Below are positions 23,910-31,365 of a stretch of 64,000 nt of DNA, piece by piece (positions within the stretch are counted from its first letter, which is position 1; each line of letters begins with the position of its first letter). The stretch spans positions 8,092,501 through 8,156,500 of the forward strand of contig NZ_JAQNDO010000001.1 of assembly GCF_028369105.1 (NCBI RefSeq). The letters are read 5' to 3'. The translations under genes and the position numbers were made by a program. The notes under the pieces are model-generated. The model ran no database searches, had not been told where the DNA came from, and saw only the letters and a list, made by a program, of their open reading frames with translations. Source of the stretch: Polyangium mundeleinium. GTDB taxonomy: Bacteria; Myxococcota_A; Polyangia; Polyangiales; Polyangiaceae.

Positions 23910-25312
23910 GCTTCCAGAGGCGCTTCGTCGGCGCCGTCTCGGTGATGACGATGGGGACGCTGGGCGGCGCGCTGATGGCCATCTCCATCGCCGTCAACGC
24001 ATCCCAGCAGCGCCAGCTCGACGAGGCGCTGCGCGCCGAAGCCACCGAGGAGGCGCGCGAAGCGTCGGCCCTCGGCGGCGACGAGCTCGCCATCAGCGAC
24101 CGTCCCGGGCCCGCCGCGAACGACGTCGGGCCGCTGACCAAGTACGGCGCGATCTTCGGTCCCGAGGGCCGTGTCCTCGCCGCGACCCCGACCTTTCACG
24201 GCTCACCTCCGCCGCTGGAGACCCTGGGGCCCGGCTCGATGGAGTGTTTCGACCTGTGGTTCCGCGGAGAGCACCTGCGCGGCGTGCTCGTGCCCATCCC
24301 GGCCCACGCAGGCACGCGTCTCCTGCTCGCCGCGCCTCGCGCCGATCTCGATGGAGACGCGTCCTTCCTGGCCCGCGCGATGCTCACGGTGTTTTTCGTG
24401 GCCGTCGGTTGGTCCGCGCTGCTAGCGACCTGGATCGTCCGTCGGCTGACGCGCGAACACGAGGCGATCACGCTCGTCGCGCGGCGCGTGGCCGCCGGCG
24501 ATCTGTCCGCGCGCGTCGCAACACGCACGGGCGACGCGGAAATCGCCCAGCTCGGCCGGGACATCAACGAGATGATCGCGCGTCTCGACGTGCTGGTCGC
24601 CTCGCAGCACAGGTTCATCGCCCAAGCAGCCCACGAGATGCGCTCACCGCTGACGACACTCTACGGCGAGCTGTCGCACGCCCTCCGCAAGCCACGCGAC
24701 GCGGACACCTACCGGCGGGCCATCGAGGAGGCCCTCGAAGCCGCCCGCCGGCTGAAGCTCATGACCGACGATCTGCTCGCCCTCGCGCGCCTGGGCGCAG
24801 ACGTGGGCGACCCCTCCGAGCCAGTCGACGTCCTCGAACGAGCCCGCGCCGCAGCCGAAGCCGTGGCCTGGGAGGCCCGCGAGCGGGACACGCAAATCGA
24901 CGTCCGAGGCGAGCCGGCAACGGTCCTGGGCCATTCCCGGAACCTGGAGCGGCTCCTCCGGAACCTCATCGAGAACGCCGTGCGGCACTCGCCCAAAGGA
25001 GGGCGCGTCGAAGTCGTCGTCGAGCCCCGCGGCGACGCAATCGAAGCCGCCGTGAGCGACGAAGGGCCCGGCATCCCCGAAGCCGAACGCGTGCGCGTCT
25101 TCGAGCCCTTTTATCGAGGCGTGCGCGAGCGAGCAGGCGACATGCCCGGCGCCGGGCTCGGGCTCCCCATCGCCCGCCAAATCGCACAAGCCCACGGCGG
25201 CGACGTGCTCTTCGATGCCACGCGAACGAAAGGGAGCCGCTTCGTCGTACGATTGCCTGCCGCTCAGGAGGAGGTCGAAAGCGATCCGCCGGAGGGGGAA
25301 CGAGCAGCCTGA
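23906..25312 (+). CDS. Membrane sensor histidine kinase, partner of the upstream regulator
   Basis: The GTG start at 23906 overlaps the regulator's stop. The 468-aa protein has TM1 (about residues 8-30, 'GAVSVMTMGTLGGALMAIS'), a periplasmic loop of about 120 residues, TM2 (about 155-175, 'MLTVFFVAVGWSALLATWIV'), HAMP ('EAITLVARRVAAGDLSARV'), HisKA 'FIAQAAHEMRSPLTTLYGEL' with the phospho-His in AAHEMRSPL, and HATPase ('NLIENAVRHSPKGG', 'SDEGPGI', 'GAGLGLPIARQIA'). It is a classical CpxA/QseC-type kinase. The signal is unknown. Confidence 0.94.
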   Translation: MSFQRRFVGAVSVMTMGTLGGALMAISIAVNASQQRQLDEALRAEATEEAREASALGGDELAISDRPGPAANDVGPLTKYGAIFGPEGRVLAATPTFHGSPPPLETLGPGSMECFDLWFRGEHLRGVLVPIPAHAGTRLLLAAPRADLDGDASFLARAMLTVFFVAVGWSALLATWIVRRLTREHEAITLVARRVAAGDLSARVATRTGDAEIAQLGRDINEMIARLDVLVASQHRFIAQAAHEMRSPLTTLYGELSHALRKPRDADTYRRAIEEALEAARRLKLMTDDLLALARLGADVGDPSEPVDVLERARAAAEAVAWEARERDTQIDVRGEPATVLGHSRNLERLLRNLIENAVRHSPKGGRVEVVVEPRGDAIEAAVSDEGPGIPEAERVRVFEPFYRGVRERAGDMPGAGLGLPIARQIAQAHGGDVLFDATRTKGSRFVVRLPAAQEEVESDPPEGERAA

Positions 25313-25530
25313 GAACGAGAATGAGACCCGGTACATCGACCAGAAAATGACGCTTTCGACCCTTTACCTTTTTTTCCCGCGTCGAAGCCCCTGGGGCCGC
25401 CGACGTCCGTCGACTTGACGCTCTGGCTGTCGAGAACCGCAGCGGTAGGTTCCGGTTCCCGACCTGCTGCTGCTCGTACGGCACGGCAACGCGTATCGTG
25501 AATGGCGTCGAGCACGAGTTCTCTCGGTTG
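25313..25530 (-). pseudogene. Remnant of an IS5-type DDE transposase
   Basis: On the minus strand, one frame reads 'EPTAAVLDSQSVKSTDVGG' with 'RGFDAGKK' and another continues 'KKVKGRKRHFLVD' and 'PGLIL'. Together these are the conserved core of IS5-type transposases (IS4/IS1182 relatives), split by a frameshift and lacking both ends. It abuts the 3' end of the candidate immunity gene exactly where the similarity to the second copy at 39.5 kb ends, so the insertion site was next to that gene. Confidence 0.75.
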
Positions 25531-25535
25531 GCCCG

Positions 25536-26315
25536 TTATGTCGGCTCCTCGGGGATCTCGGGCGAGCCGGGCCACGTGATGCCCACCTTTTGAAGGCGCT
25601 GTTGAGCGCAAAGCAGTCGCTCCGGGTCGGGCGGTTTGGGAACGAGCGTCGCAAGCTCCTCGGTCGTGAGCTCCGTGGGGCCAGCGAGGGCGCGGGCTGT
25701 CACGGCATCCACGATCGCGTGGATGGGTGCGGCGCTCGGTTCGTCCGCCCGGAACTTGACTCCGTCACTACACGCCAGCGGCAGGCGATCGCCTCGGAGC
25801 AAGCCCCACGCGGCCAGCCGGTTGGCGCCGCAAGCCGTCGGGTCGTCGAACATCGTGCCGGCGACGCGATCGCCGTGCAGCCAGAAGCCGACGCCCGCAT
25901 CCCTCTGCCCATGCTCGGGTCCCACTCCAAGCATGCCGACGGCCATCTCGAACGCCGCATCCAGCTCAGAAGGAAGCTCTGGAACGGCCCCACGCACATC
26001 GTCCGGGCCACCCGTTACCGCGTCGATCGAAAGGCCGAGCTGCTCGATCGGACCGGCCCCGAGCTCGTACGCCAGCCCGACAATGCCCGCCTCGGTCCAC
26101 GCCACGACGTCGTAATCTCCGCATCCGTTTCCGTTGTAGAAGGCGCCCCGCTGGAGGTCGCCCGTCCAGCCCGGGAAGGCGCAGGCGGTAAAGCTATGGC
26201 GCTCTAGCGGGTCCACATGCGCAAGGCTGACTTCGACGTAGGCGCGCAGAGCGGCACGCACGATGGCATCGCGGTCGAAAACGAGGCGTCCGAAACGACT
26301 GGTACGCGCGACCAT
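25536..26315 (-). CDS. Candidate immunity protein, partner of the HNH toxin
   Basis: A 259-aa cytoplasmic protein starting MVARTSRFGRLVFDRDAIVR. No signal peptide. It is rich in acidic residues and Trp/Gly motifs ('FYNGNGCGDYDVVAWTEAG', 'VGFWLHGDRVAGTMFDDPTA', 'TWPGSPEIPEEPT'). I do not recognise a named family. It lies directly downstream of the toxin-like gene and in the same direction, the usual place for an immunity gene, and a truncated copy sits next to a fragment of the same toxin gene at 39.1-39.5 kb. The immunity role is therefore inferred from paired inheritance, not from a motif. Confidence 0.6.
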   Translation of the reverse strand: MVARTSRFGRLVFDRDAIVRAALRAYVEVSLAHVDPLERHSFTACAFPGWTGDLQRGAFYNGNGCGDYDVVAWTEAGIVGLAYELGAGPIEQLGLSIDAVTGGPDDVRGAVPELPSELDAAFEMAVGMLGVGPEHGQRDAGVGFWLHGDRVAGTMFDDPTACGANRLAAWGLLRGDRLPLACSDGVKFRADEPSAAPIHAIVDAVTARALAGPTELTTEELATLVPKPPDPERLLCAQQRLQKVGITWPGSPEIPEEPT

Positions 26316-26380
26316 CTGCGTCGCCTACGCCACGTCGGTCTCCGCGTCAAGGCGCTGGGAAAATCGGTGCGCCTGCGGCG

Positions 26381-27374
26381 TCATGGCGTGTACGCCGGCA
26401 CCTGGTTGCTCCGCTTCACCTCGTCCGACGACGGGTAGTTGTTCGTTAGATGCCTGTTGAGCTTGCCCGAGATGACCGCCGCGTTCTTGTTCGAGTTCGT
26501 GCCCCACGGGCATAGGCGCTTGTCCTTCCTGCGCACCACGTGGTGCACCTCGGCGCGCTCTGGGGTCATATTGATTAGGCGTGCTCTCCGGATCTTTGAG
26601 AATGTCCGGTTCGGTGCAGATCTTTGGCTTGCAGTTCTCATCCACACCACAAGGGTACGTGAAACCCGCGAGATCGGAGTGAATCTTGCCGCCATGCGCC
26701 TTGCGGTTGACCTGGAGGATCCGCACCCGCTGCTCGATGTTGTCGATTTTCTCGCAGTGGAAGTCTTTCCCAGGTCCGACATTCGACGGCTCGACCAAGT
26801 TGCGGTAGGGGCCGTTGACCTCCGTCGGCATGCCGTTGATCTCGATGAGCGAGGTCTCCAGGGGCGCGTCCCCGAGTTTGATGTAGATCTTGATCGCGGG
26901 ATCCGGACCGACTTGCAGCGAGTAGTCATCCGTCCCGGAGTCTTTCACGCACTTGTAGTTTTTGCTGTAGGGCGCGGCTCCGAAGATCTCCGCGATCATC
27001 TTGGCATCGGCGCACGCTTTCCCATCCTCCCCGTTCTTCTTCACCTTCAACTGCTTCTCCTCGTAGAAGCAGTTGAAGGTGGCGTTCGCGTCCGCGGCTA
27101 CGTAGCAGGCCGAGCCAAACGCGGTCTTGTACTTCCGTTGCAGCTCGATGTCGTCGCTGGGATTTCCCAGAAGCGGGAGATAGTAACGCTTGCACGGATC
27201 TTCAACGGGCATCGCGCAGTCGGTCGGCTGCTCAACCGGTGGCTCAACGCCTGGAGCGGGACATCCTGATTCGCTTGGCTCGCTCGACCCGCACGCCCCC
27301 GTCATCCATGCCCCACCGAAGCCCAACACCAGCACGCCCAGCATGGCCGAGCGGCGTCTCGTCAGCGCTTGCAT
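26381..27374 (-). pseudogene. Lipoprotein-anchored HNH-type nuclease toxin gene, disrupted by a frameshift
   Basis: From ATG 27374 the product has a lipoprotein signal ('MLGVLVLGFGGAWMTGACGS') and a Cys-paired extracytoplasmic domain to about residue 268 ('STPNQ'). There the frame shifts: the other minus frame from 26569 down to 26381 reads 'MTPERAEVHHVVRRKDKRL', 'CPWGTNSNKNAAVIS', 'LNRHLTNNYPSSDE'. That 62-residue end has the His-His, Asn and His pattern of small HNH nuclease toxins. One extra base near 26572 separates the two parts, because removing it joins 'DPESTPN' to 'NMTPERAEV'. The unshifted frame runs on as Gly/Arg-rich nonsense to 26325. Alternatively the 62-aa nuclease is an independent overlapping gene. 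Confidence 0.68.
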
Positions 27375-27849
27375 GGAATACGGAATCGCACGTTGAAAGC
27401 CTGGGCGACAAGGGAAAACGAGCGAGGGGGCTCACGGCGCGCCTGGGAGCCCCTCCTGGAATGACGACGATCGTCTCCTCCTCGGGGTGTGGTGGAGCGG
27501 AGTGCTGATCTGGCGGTGGGAGACGCCGGCCGGAGAGGCGTAGCTCTGACCGTCACATTCTACTTATAGAACGTATGAGTAGAATGATTGACGATTTTGA
27601 CACCGACGAAGCGGATTCCTGGTCTGATCGTATCACCTCGCCCACCACCGTCTGGACGCTGGCCCGGCCCCGTGGCAGGCGCCGCGCACACGCGCTGTCG
27701 GCTTGGAAAGCAGGTCCCGCGCGGACGTCTACGCAACTGCGTACCCGGCAGCGTTCGTCGGATCGGCACATTCTTCGGACACACGCCCGCTCTCTTCCCG
27801 CCAGTGAATCGGCGCGGACGACCGAGGGACGCAGACGTCTACTCGCGTT
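27375..27849. other. Intergenic region between the toxin gene and IS66
   Basis: No convincing gene. It holds the promoter side of the toxin gene and one AT-rich inverted repeat (27556-27586). Short plus-strand frames at 27575-27911 are Arg/Ser-rich and look spurious. I could not find an IS66 terminal repeat here. Confidence 0.4.
27556..27586. repeat. AT-rich inverted repeat
   Basis: CATTCTACT (27556-27564) and AGTAGAATG (27578-27586) form a perfect 9-bp stem with a 13-nt loop. It is strikingly AT-rich for this genome and could be an operator for the toxin gene, a terminator without U-tract, or an insertion scar. Confidence 0.5.
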
Positions 27850-29343
27850 CTATCCCTGAGCAGCTATCTCGTGCGGTAGCGGAATTCGTTCCCCACGCAC
27901 CGCTGCCCTGATGGCCGTGCGCAGGTACGCCTTCGGATCGAGCCGGCAGAGCTTCGCGCTCTCCACAAACGAATAAAAGAGCGCGGCAACCTCGGTCCCT
28001 CGCCGCGATCGAGACCCATAGTGGTTCTTCCGCCCGACCACGACGCCGCGCTCGGCTCTCTCGGTATGGTTGTTGTCCAGCGGGATTCGAGGATCCGAAA
28101 GAAATCGCGTGAGTCCTGTCCAGTGCCCGACCATGTATTGGATTGCATCGTCCAGGCTGCTCCTGGGCACGACCGGCGTCGTCTCCGCCCAATGCTGGAT
28201 GAGCTCCAGTAGCGGCTTGGATTCTGCTTGTCGCAGCGCGAGCCGCTCGGCATCGCCCTCGGGGCCGGGCCTGCACTTCGCCTCGATGGCATACAGGCCG
28301 CGGATCAAGTCGAGCACTCGCTTCGTCTCCGCGGGGTACGAAGTCTCGATCTTGATGAATTCGCGCCTCGTGTGTGCCCAGCAGTGCACGAGCGAGAAAC
28401 CCTCCGTTTTCGAGAGCGACTTGTACACGGCGTAGCCGTCGCACATCACGACGCCCTTATAACCACCGAGCACCTTCCTCCCGTCCTCGTTCGAGCGGCC
28501 CTCCAGAATTCGATAGGCCGCCGCGTCGGGCGCGACCACGGACCACGCGTGCCAGCGCGAAGGCTCATTCTTGCCCAGGAGCGGCCATCGCGTCTCGTCC
28601 GCGCCGATGACGCCTCGGCTGAGCACGTATTGGAAGAGCGCTTCGTATCCCGGCGCGAGCAGCCTCGCGGCACGCTCGAGCTGATCCCAGAGCGTCTGCG
28701 ATTCCACGAGCAAGCCCTCGCGTCGCATCTTGCGCACCTGGCGCTCCAGCGGAGCGTGGTCCCCGTACTTGTCCACACCCACCTCGGCGGCGAATTCAAT
28801 CGAGTAACGTGCCCCCTCGAAGAGCTTCTCGGGCCCGGGTGCCGTCTCGATGCACCCGCCGCAGCCGCAGCGATACTTCTGGCGCTTGTGCCTCTTCACC
28901 ACGAAGCGGCGAGGCACGACGTCGACCTCTTCCGACTCCTCGAATTGCCCCTCCCACTCGTCGAGCGCGCCGCCGCACGATTTGCAGGTCATGTCGGCGT
29001 CATCCAGCTTGTGGACGACCTCTTCGATCGGCAGTGAGAGCTGCGCCTTCGGGCCGTGGCCCTTTTGCGGCGGCTTCGGTGGATTGGGCGGTTCGGGCGG
29101 CGCGTCGCCTTCGCCATTCGCGCGTCGCTCCGATCTTTCGCCGAAGAGCAGGCGGTTCTTCTGGGCGATCTGCTGTTCGAGCGCCGCGATGCGCAGCTTC
29201 ATCTGCTCGGAGTCACCGCCCTTCAGCGCGAGCAGCTCCCGGGTCAGCTCGATGATCTGCTTCGCGAGCCGCTGGTTCTCGCGCTCCAGGAGCAGGGCTG
29301 CCTGCCGGAGGATTTCAGGGTCGTTCTCGGTCTCGAAATTCAC
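27850..29343 (-). CDS. tnpC: IS66 transposase TnpC
   Basis: GTG start at 29343, 497 aa, the usual length. N-terminal Leu-rich coiled coil ('LLERENQRLAKQIIELTREL', 'RIAALEQQIAQKNRLLFGE'), zinc-finger ('CKSCGGALDEWEG', 'RCGCGGCIETAP'), then the DDE catalytic core: 'GVIGADETRWPLL' (first Asp), 'VMCDGYAVYKSL' (second Asp), and 'IPLDNNHTERAERGVVVGRK' (Glu). C-terminal 'RTAIRAAVRGERIPLPHEIA' is typical. The gene appears intact and the element may be active. Confidence 0.96.
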   Translation of the reverse strand: MNFETENDPEILRQAALLLERENQRLAKQIIELTRELLALKGGDSEQMKLRIAALEQQIAQKNRLLFGERSERRANGEGDAPPEPPNPPKPPQKGHGPKAQLSLPIEEVVHKLDDADMTCKSCGGALDEWEGQFEESEEVDVVPRRFVVKRHKRQKYRCGCGGCIETAPGPEKLFEGARYSIEFAAEVGVDKYGDHAPLERQVRKMRREGLLVESQTLWDQLERAARLLAPGYEALFQYVLSRGVIGADETRWPLLGKNEPSRWHAWSVVAPDAAAYRILEGRSNEDGRKVLGGYKGVVMCDGYAVYKSLSKTEGFSLVHCWAHTRREFIKIETSYPAETKRVLDLIRGLYAIEAKCRPGPEGDAERLALRQAESKPLLELIQHWAETTPVVPRSSLDDAIQYMVGHWTGLTRFLSDPRIPLDNNHTERAERGVVVGRKNHYGSRSRRGTEVAALFYSFVESAKLCRLDPKAYLRTAIRAAVRGERIPLPHEIAAQG

Positions 29344-29408
29344 GGGGGCCTCGACTGTATAATGTCGTCAGACCCCCGGAATGTACCGACGGGATGAAAA
29401 AAAAGTTA

Positions 29409-29786
29409 TCAGCCCCAGCGCAGGACGCGCTCGGTGGGGGCGTAGGGCGGCGGCGAGAGGGGCACGCGCAGCGCGAACTCGCTCCCCTCGAGCAGAATTG
29501 CGAGTTCGCTCGTGGTGAGCACGAGCGGGCGGTCGCCAGGCTGGGCCCAAGGCGCTGCGAAGCTGCCCTTCGCGAGGCGCTTCGAGAAGAGGCAAAGACC
29601 TGTCCCGTCCCAGTAGATCAGCTTGGCGAGCTTTCGCGTCCGGCCGACGAAGAGGAAGATATCGCCGGACATGATGTCGCGACCGAGACCCTGGACGACG
29701 AGCGCCGCCAGGGTATTGAACGACTTCCGCATATCCGCGGGATTTCGATACGCGTACACGCGGACCTGCCGGGTCGAGCCGATCAC
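29409..29786 (-). CDS. tnpB: IS66 accessory protein TnpB (Orf2)
   Basis: GTG start at 29786, overlapping the TnpA-like stop by 4 nt; 125 aa. The family signature is complete: 'RVYAYRNPADMRKSFNTLAA', 'SGDIFLFVGRTRKLAKLIYW', 'DGTGLCLFSKRL'. It is required for transposition of IS66 elements in a way that is not understood. Spacing to TnpC is 65 bp. Confidence 0.95.
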   Translation of the reverse strand: MIGSTRQVRVYAYRNPADMRKSFNTLAALVVQGLGRDIMSGDIFLFVGRTRKLAKLIYWDGTGLCLFSKRLAKGSFAAPWAQPGDRPLVLTTSELAILLEGSEFALRVPLSPPPYAPTERVLRWG

Positions 29787-29965
29787 GAGAGCCTCCGGAC
29801 GAGCTCGACGAGCGAATCCAGGTCGAGCCCCTCGATCAAGATCCCAGCCGGCCCTCGGACGACGAGCGGGCCGCGCTGAGGCACAGATGCAGGCAGCTCG
29901 ATGACCTCGACGCGCTCGAAGGTGGGCGCCAGGGCGCGTACGTGCGGCGTGCTCCGCGTTCTCAT
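29783..29965 (-). CDS. IS66 TnpA-like small protein
   Basis: A 60-aa product from ATG 29965: 'PTFERVEVIELPASVPQRGP', 'VVRGPAGILIEGLDLDSLVE', 'LVRRLS'. The closing strand-helix with 'gaDLDsLvelvr' is the usual end of IS66 Orf1 proteins, which also have an N-terminal helix-turn-helix. That DNA-binding part is short or absent here, unless translation starts upstream, where the frame remains open. Its stop overlaps tnpB, as is normal. Confidence 0.6.
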   Translation of the reverse strand: MRTRSTPHVRALAPTFERVEVIELPASVPQRGPLVVRGPAGILIEGLDLDSLVELVRRLS

Positions 29966-30111
29966 TCGCGGCTGCCATGGAGGGCTCGTGGTATCGCGAC
30001 CCCGCCCAGCGTCCAACAACCGCAATCGCCCGCTCACATCGGAGGACCTGGTGCCGCAATCGCGACGGACAACCACCGACGCTCGGGAGAACCCGGGCGC
30101 GCCCTCTCTTT

Positions 30112-30564
30112 TCAGCCCCGTGACAGGCTCTTGCGCAGCGCCCTGCACACGCGCTTCAGTCTGCCGTGGACGCCGCTCTTCGACACGCCGAGCCCCTCCG
30201 CGAGCTCCGCGAGCGTCTCGCCGCCGAGCACGTGCCGCACGAGCAGCTCGCGGTCCTCGTCCTTGATCCGGCGAAGCGCGCAGCGCAGGTGGACCCGCGC
30301 AAGCCCGTCCTCGGGGGCGGCTGAAGCGAGCCGCACTGCGCGCAGGTCGATGACCTCGCGCCAATGACGATGGAGACGCCGATGGTTCGCCGCGAGCTTG
30401 CGCGCCGTCTGGACCAGCCAGCCGCCTGACGTGGCGCCTCGCCGGATGGCCACGACGAACACGTCCTGACACAGGTCCTCGACGTCCGGACCGTCCACGC
30501 CAAACCGCCGGAGCGCAGCCTGGACCGCGGCAAGCTCGCTCAGCGGCTTCAGTGGCCGCGTCAC
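30112..30564 (-). CDS. Short ECF-type RNA polymerase sigma factor
   Basis: GTG start at 30564; 150 aa. Region 2: 'DVEDLCQDVFVVAIRRG' and 'GGWLVQTARKLAANHRRLHR'. Region 4: 'DRELLVRHVLGGETLAELAE' followed by 'LGVSKSGVHGRLKRVCRALR', a clear helix-turn-helix. It is shorter than most ECF factors. It starts 3 nt after the stop of the upstream 166-aa gene, which is probably its regulator or partner. It lies between that gene and IS66. Confidence 0.88.
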   Translation of the reverse strand: MTRPLKPLSELAAVQAALRRFGVDGPDVEDLCQDVFVVAIRRGATSGGWLVQTARKLAANHRRLHRHWREVIDLRAVRLASAAPEDGLARVHLRCALRRIKDEDRELLVRHVLGGETLAELAEGLGVSKSGVHGRLKRVCRALRKSLSRG

Positions 30565-30567
30565 GCC

Positions 30568-31068
30568 TCACCTCCCAGGCGCAATGAAGTAAAGCAGCCC
30601 TCGCGCGGTCGGAACGCCCGCCGATGGCTCGACGAACGGCGCGGGAAAGCCCGCTGCAACCAGCCGCAGCAGCCCACGCTCCTCCGCGGCGAGCAGCGCC
30701 CGATCCAGGAGCGCCTTCGGCACGTCTGGAAACGCCACGCGCACGAGCGACACGGGCACGCCGGACGTGTCGCGGTAGCCCGGAAATAACCGCAGAATCT
30801 CGCCGAGAACGCGCGAGACGAGATCCGGATCTGCCACCGCCCCGCGGGCCGCGCGCACCTTGTCGACGAAGCGCATCACCTCCGCGAGCTCGGCGGGGAG
30901 CAGCTCGCGCAGCACGTCGGTGGCCTGTTGGAACGGCGAACGAAACCGCGGAGGCGGGGGCGGGGACAACGAGTGCCCCTCCCCCACCGCGTGCCTCATT
31001 TGCACCCGCGAGCTCGGCGCGCTGGGGGGTTCGTCGGGACGTATCGTTCGGGGACGTTCCTGAGACAT
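30568..31068 (-). CDS. Unknown protein cotranscribed with a sigma factor
   Basis: A 166-aa protein with ATG start at 31068. The first 45 residues are disordered (Pro/Arg/Ser, 'SLSPPPPPRFRSP'). The rest is helical: 'LRELLPAELAEVMRFVDKVR', 'RVLGEILRLFPGYRDT', 'PKALLDRALLAAEERGLLRL', ending 'RGLLYFIAPGR'. No transmembrane helix and no zinc anti-sigma motif (HxxxCxxC) are present, so it is not a classical ZAS anti-sigma factor. Its position 3 nt before the sigma factor suggests a functional link. Confidence 0.65.
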   Translation of the reverse strand: MSQERPRTIRPDEPPSAPSSRVQMRHAVGEGHSLSPPPPPRFRSPFQQATDVLRELLPAELAEVMRFVDKVRAARGAVADPDLVSRVLGEILRLFPGYRDTSGVPVSLVRVAFPDVPKALLDRALLAAEERGLLRLVAAGFPAPFVEPSAGVPTARGLLYFIAPGR

Positions 31069-31086
31069 GAACGCATCTCCGTGGGT

Positions 31087-31195
31087 GGATCACGAGCATC
31101 ACGAGGGCGGCGACCACGCGCGGGATCTCCCTTCCTCATGCCTAGACGAAAGCGACTCCGCGAAGCAGCCGTCGCCCTCGTGATGCTCGTGATCC
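31087..31195. repeat. 22-bp perfect inverted repeat with 65-nt loop
   Basis: The arm at 31087-31108 (GGATCACGAGCATC...) is the exact reverse complement of 31174-31195. The loop is 65 nt. It lies just upstream of the 166-aa gene start (31068), so it could fold in the leader RNA or be a small non-autonomous inverted-repeat element. Confidence 0.85.
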
Positions 31196-31206
31196 GATAG
31201 AAAGTG

Positions 31207-31268
31207 CTCCTGGAAGGGCGCAACGGACGCGACTCGCCCAGAGAGGTGCCCTCGCGCCCTTCCGGGAG
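31207..31268. repeat. Second hairpin: 15-bp arms with one mismatch
   Basis: Arms 31207-31221 (CTCCTGGAAGGGCGC) and 31254-31268 (GCGCCCTTCCGGGAG) pair at 14 of 15 positions, the exception allowing G-U, with a 32-nt loop. It stands 12 bp from the preceding inverted repeat. Confidence 0.75.
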
Positions 31269-31331
31269 CGCGCAACGTAACCTTGTCGAACCTCGCTTCG
31301 CGCCGGATACGGCTCGACCAGCTATCGATGA

Positions 31332-31344
31332 GTATTGGGTTGGC
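31332..31344 (-). promoter_or_regulatory. Shared motif CCAACCCAATACT, copy 1
   Basis: On the minus strand CCAACCCAATACT, preceded by GGCC. The same 13-mer with the same GGCC context occurs at 32523-32535 before the fused sigma factor. This copy is upstream (about 265 bp) of the 166-aa/sigma operon and just after the fused sigma gene. It is a candidate sigma-factor promoter element. Confidence 0.45.
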
Positions 31345-31365
31345 TGGCCTGAATGGGCAACGAAA

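Larger units (their letters stand above)
27850..29965 (-). mobile_element. IS66-family insertion element
   Basis: The three genes TnpA-like, TnpB and TnpC occur in the canonical order on the minus strand, with the A-B pair overlapping by 4 nt. The coordinates given are those of the genes only; I could not identify the terminal inverted repeats or the 8-bp target duplication, so the true ends may lie up to about 150 bp outside. Confidence 0.85.

Noticed and set aside
27575-27911. Small plus-strand genes upstream of IS66
   Set aside because: Arg/Ser-rich with no ribosome site; likely noise.
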